Assembly (NCBI GenBank): GCA_020161065.1
Contig: JAIUPH010000019.1
Location: 62,001 to 126,000, forward strand
Reading direction: 5' to 3'
DNA length: 64,000 nucleotides
Origin: Pseudomonadota bacterium
Lineage (GTDB): Bacteria; Pseudomonadota; Gammaproteobacteria; Burkholderiales; Burkholderiaceae_C
The notes under the pieces are model-generated. The model made no database searches, was not told where the DNA came from, and worked only from the letters and a program-made list of their open reading frames with translations. Within the stretch, counting starts at the first letter, position 1, and the number at the start of each line of letters is the position of its first letter. Positions 63,155 through 64,000 of this stretch are shown in pieces. Both the position numbers and the translations under genes were made by a program.

Positions 63155-64000
63155 ATGAACGACACCGCCGCCTCGCCGCTGGTCAGCATCATCGTGCGCA
63201 GCATGGACCGGCCCAGCCTCGACGAGGCCTTGCAGTCGGTGGCCGACCAGACCTATGCCGCGGTCGAGATCGTCGTCGTCAACGCCAAGGGGCCGGGGCA
63301 CCGGCCGCTCGGCGAGCGCTGGGGCCGGCGGCCGATCCGCTGGGTGGACTTCGGCATGCCCTTGACGCGCGCCCAAGCCGCCAACGCCGGGCTGGACGCC
63401 GCCACGGGACACTGGGTCGGCTTTCTCGACGACGACGACGTCCTGTTTCCCGACCATCTGCAGGCCTTGACTCAAGGACTCGCCGCGCAGCCATCGCTGC
63501 GCGCCGCGTACGCCAACACGCGCGTGGAGTTCTATCAGGATGGCCGCTGCACCAGCGTCCACGAACAGCGCCAGGCCTTCGACCGCCATCGGCTGTGGGG
63601 GCGCAACTTCCTGCCCATCCACGCGGTGCTTTTCGAGCGCAGCCTGCTGGCGCAGGGCGTCCGGGTCGACGAGAGCCTGGCGGTCTACGAAGACTGGGAT
63701 TTCTGGACCCAGTTGTCGCGCCACACCGACTTCCTGCATGTCGACCGGACGACCTGCTGTTACCGCAATGCCGGCCAGTCGGGCTTTGGCGCGCGGCCGG
63801 CCGCCGAAGTGGTCCGGCAGGGCATGGCGCGCTACTTCGACAAGTGGCGCCAGCGCTGGTCGGGCGCCGAGCTGCACCAGGTCGTCGCCTGCCGGGAAGC
63901 GGCGATGGAGGCCGGCCAGCAGGCGCTGCTGCAACTGCAGCGGCAGCTCGGCGACGAGCGCTCGGCCGCGGCGCAGCAGGCAAGCGAGCTGGCCGCCAGG
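63155..64000 (+). CDS. Family 2 glycosyltransferase (3' end outside window)
   Basis: An open frame running to the window edge, 282 codons. PLVSIIVRSMDRPSLDEALQ, VEIVVVNAKGPGHRPLGERW, LTRAQAANAGLDAATGHWVG and FLDDDDVLFPDHLQALTQGL (DDDD acceptor of metal and nucleotide) define a GT2 domain; FDRHRLWGRNFLPIHAVLFE and DESLAVYEDWDFWTQLSRHT continue it. From about residue 245 a coiled coil begins (AMEAGQQALLQLQRQLGDER), so the full protein is probably a longer multi-domain glycosyltransferase. AGGA lies 8 nt before ATG 63155; ATG 63140, overlapping the previous stop, is an alternative. Confidence 0.9.
   Translation, partial: MNDTAASPLVSIIVRSMDRPSLDEALQSVADQTYAAVEIVVVNAKGPGHRPLGERWGRRPIRWVDFGMPLTRAQAANAGLDAATGHWVGFLDDDDVLFPDHLQALTQGLAAQPSLRAAYANTRVEFYQDGRCTSVHEQRQAFDRHRLWGRNFLPIHAVLFERSLLAQGVRVDESLAVYEDWDFWTQLSRHTDFLHVDRTTCCYRNAGQSGFGARPAAEVVRQGMARYFDKWRQRWSGAELHQVVACREAAMEAGQQALLQLQRQLGDERSAAAQQASELAAR

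Noticed and set aside
1-64000. tRNA, rRNA, riboswitch or phage genes
   Set aside because: No cloverleaf-like sequences with CCA-type ends, no rRNA-like conserved stretches and no phage structural proteins were recognised by reading; a covariance-model scan was not possible.

Overview
The window comes from a very GC-rich (about 70%) betaproteobacterium. Burkholderiales of the Rubrivivax/Leptothrix/Ideonella type fit best. Reasons: the GC-saturated third codon positions and long antisense ORFs; DUF3567 and DUF3108 proteins and a PhaM-like polyhydroxyalkanoate granule protein; a fused indolepyruvate oxidoreductase beside an Lrp regulator; and a TRAP transporter. No rRNA, tRNA, CRISPR array, prophage or intact insertion sequence was seen. 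All placements rest on reading motifs by eye; no database search was possible.

Region 1 (1-20.6 kb) is almost entirely about peptidoglycan. It holds a peptide ABC transporter (permease cut by the left edge, plus binding protein), a penicillin-binding-like serine hydrolase lipoprotein, MurQ etherase, an AmpG/MurT-like transporter, a NagX-like membrane protein, a DigH/GHL10-like glycosidase lipoprotein, a BadF-type amino-sugar kinase, an AmiD-like amidase lipoprotein, a LysR regulator and a DdpX/VanX D-Ala-D-Ala dipeptidase. Further on are a DacB (PBP4) endopeptidase, a TonB-dependent receptor, an exported LD-carboxypeptidase and an M14 zinc hydrolase. Together they could take up, trim, import and catabolise cell-wall fragments. 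A ~70-bp sequence element is shared by the kinase and TonB-receptor promoters and suggests common control. A small toxin-antitoxin island (12.14-13.9 kb: a decayed module, an Xre regulator with its operator, and an antitoxin/PIN pair) splits the region.

Region 2 (20.6-26.0 kb) carries a degenerate GGDEF membrane protein, an Lrp regulator and a fused indolepyruvate:ferredoxin oxidoreductase. Region 3 (26.0-34.1 kb) is a sulfated-glycan type operon: formylglycine-generating enzyme, cytoplasmic sulfatase, and a CUT1 sugar ABC transporter. A divergent LacI repressor lies next to two matching operators.

Region 4 (34.1-41.9 kb) contains housekeeping and hypothetical genes: DUF3567, DUF3108, an FAH-family enzyme, PhaM, FIST, Nudix, then cytochrome b561 with three tandem YceI genes. 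Region 5 (42-46 kb) is a TRAP transporter whose large subunit has a long insertion of palindromic repeats, flanked by members of a two-hairpin intergenic repeat family.

Region 6 (46-55.5 kb) has an Rrf2 regulator, NhaR, a LytS/LytTR-type two-component pair interrupted by a tartrate-dehydrogenase-like gene on the other strand, a J-domain/zinc-ribbon/PilZ protein, a YhhN lysoplasmalogenase-like protein and a Rep/UvrD helicase. Region 7 (55.5-64 kb) is a surface-polysaccharide cluster: an ABC-2 exporter with a Wzt-like ATPase and several glycosyltransferases, with a VapBC-type toxin-antitoxin pair translationally coupled to one of them. The last glycosyltransferase is cut by the right edge.
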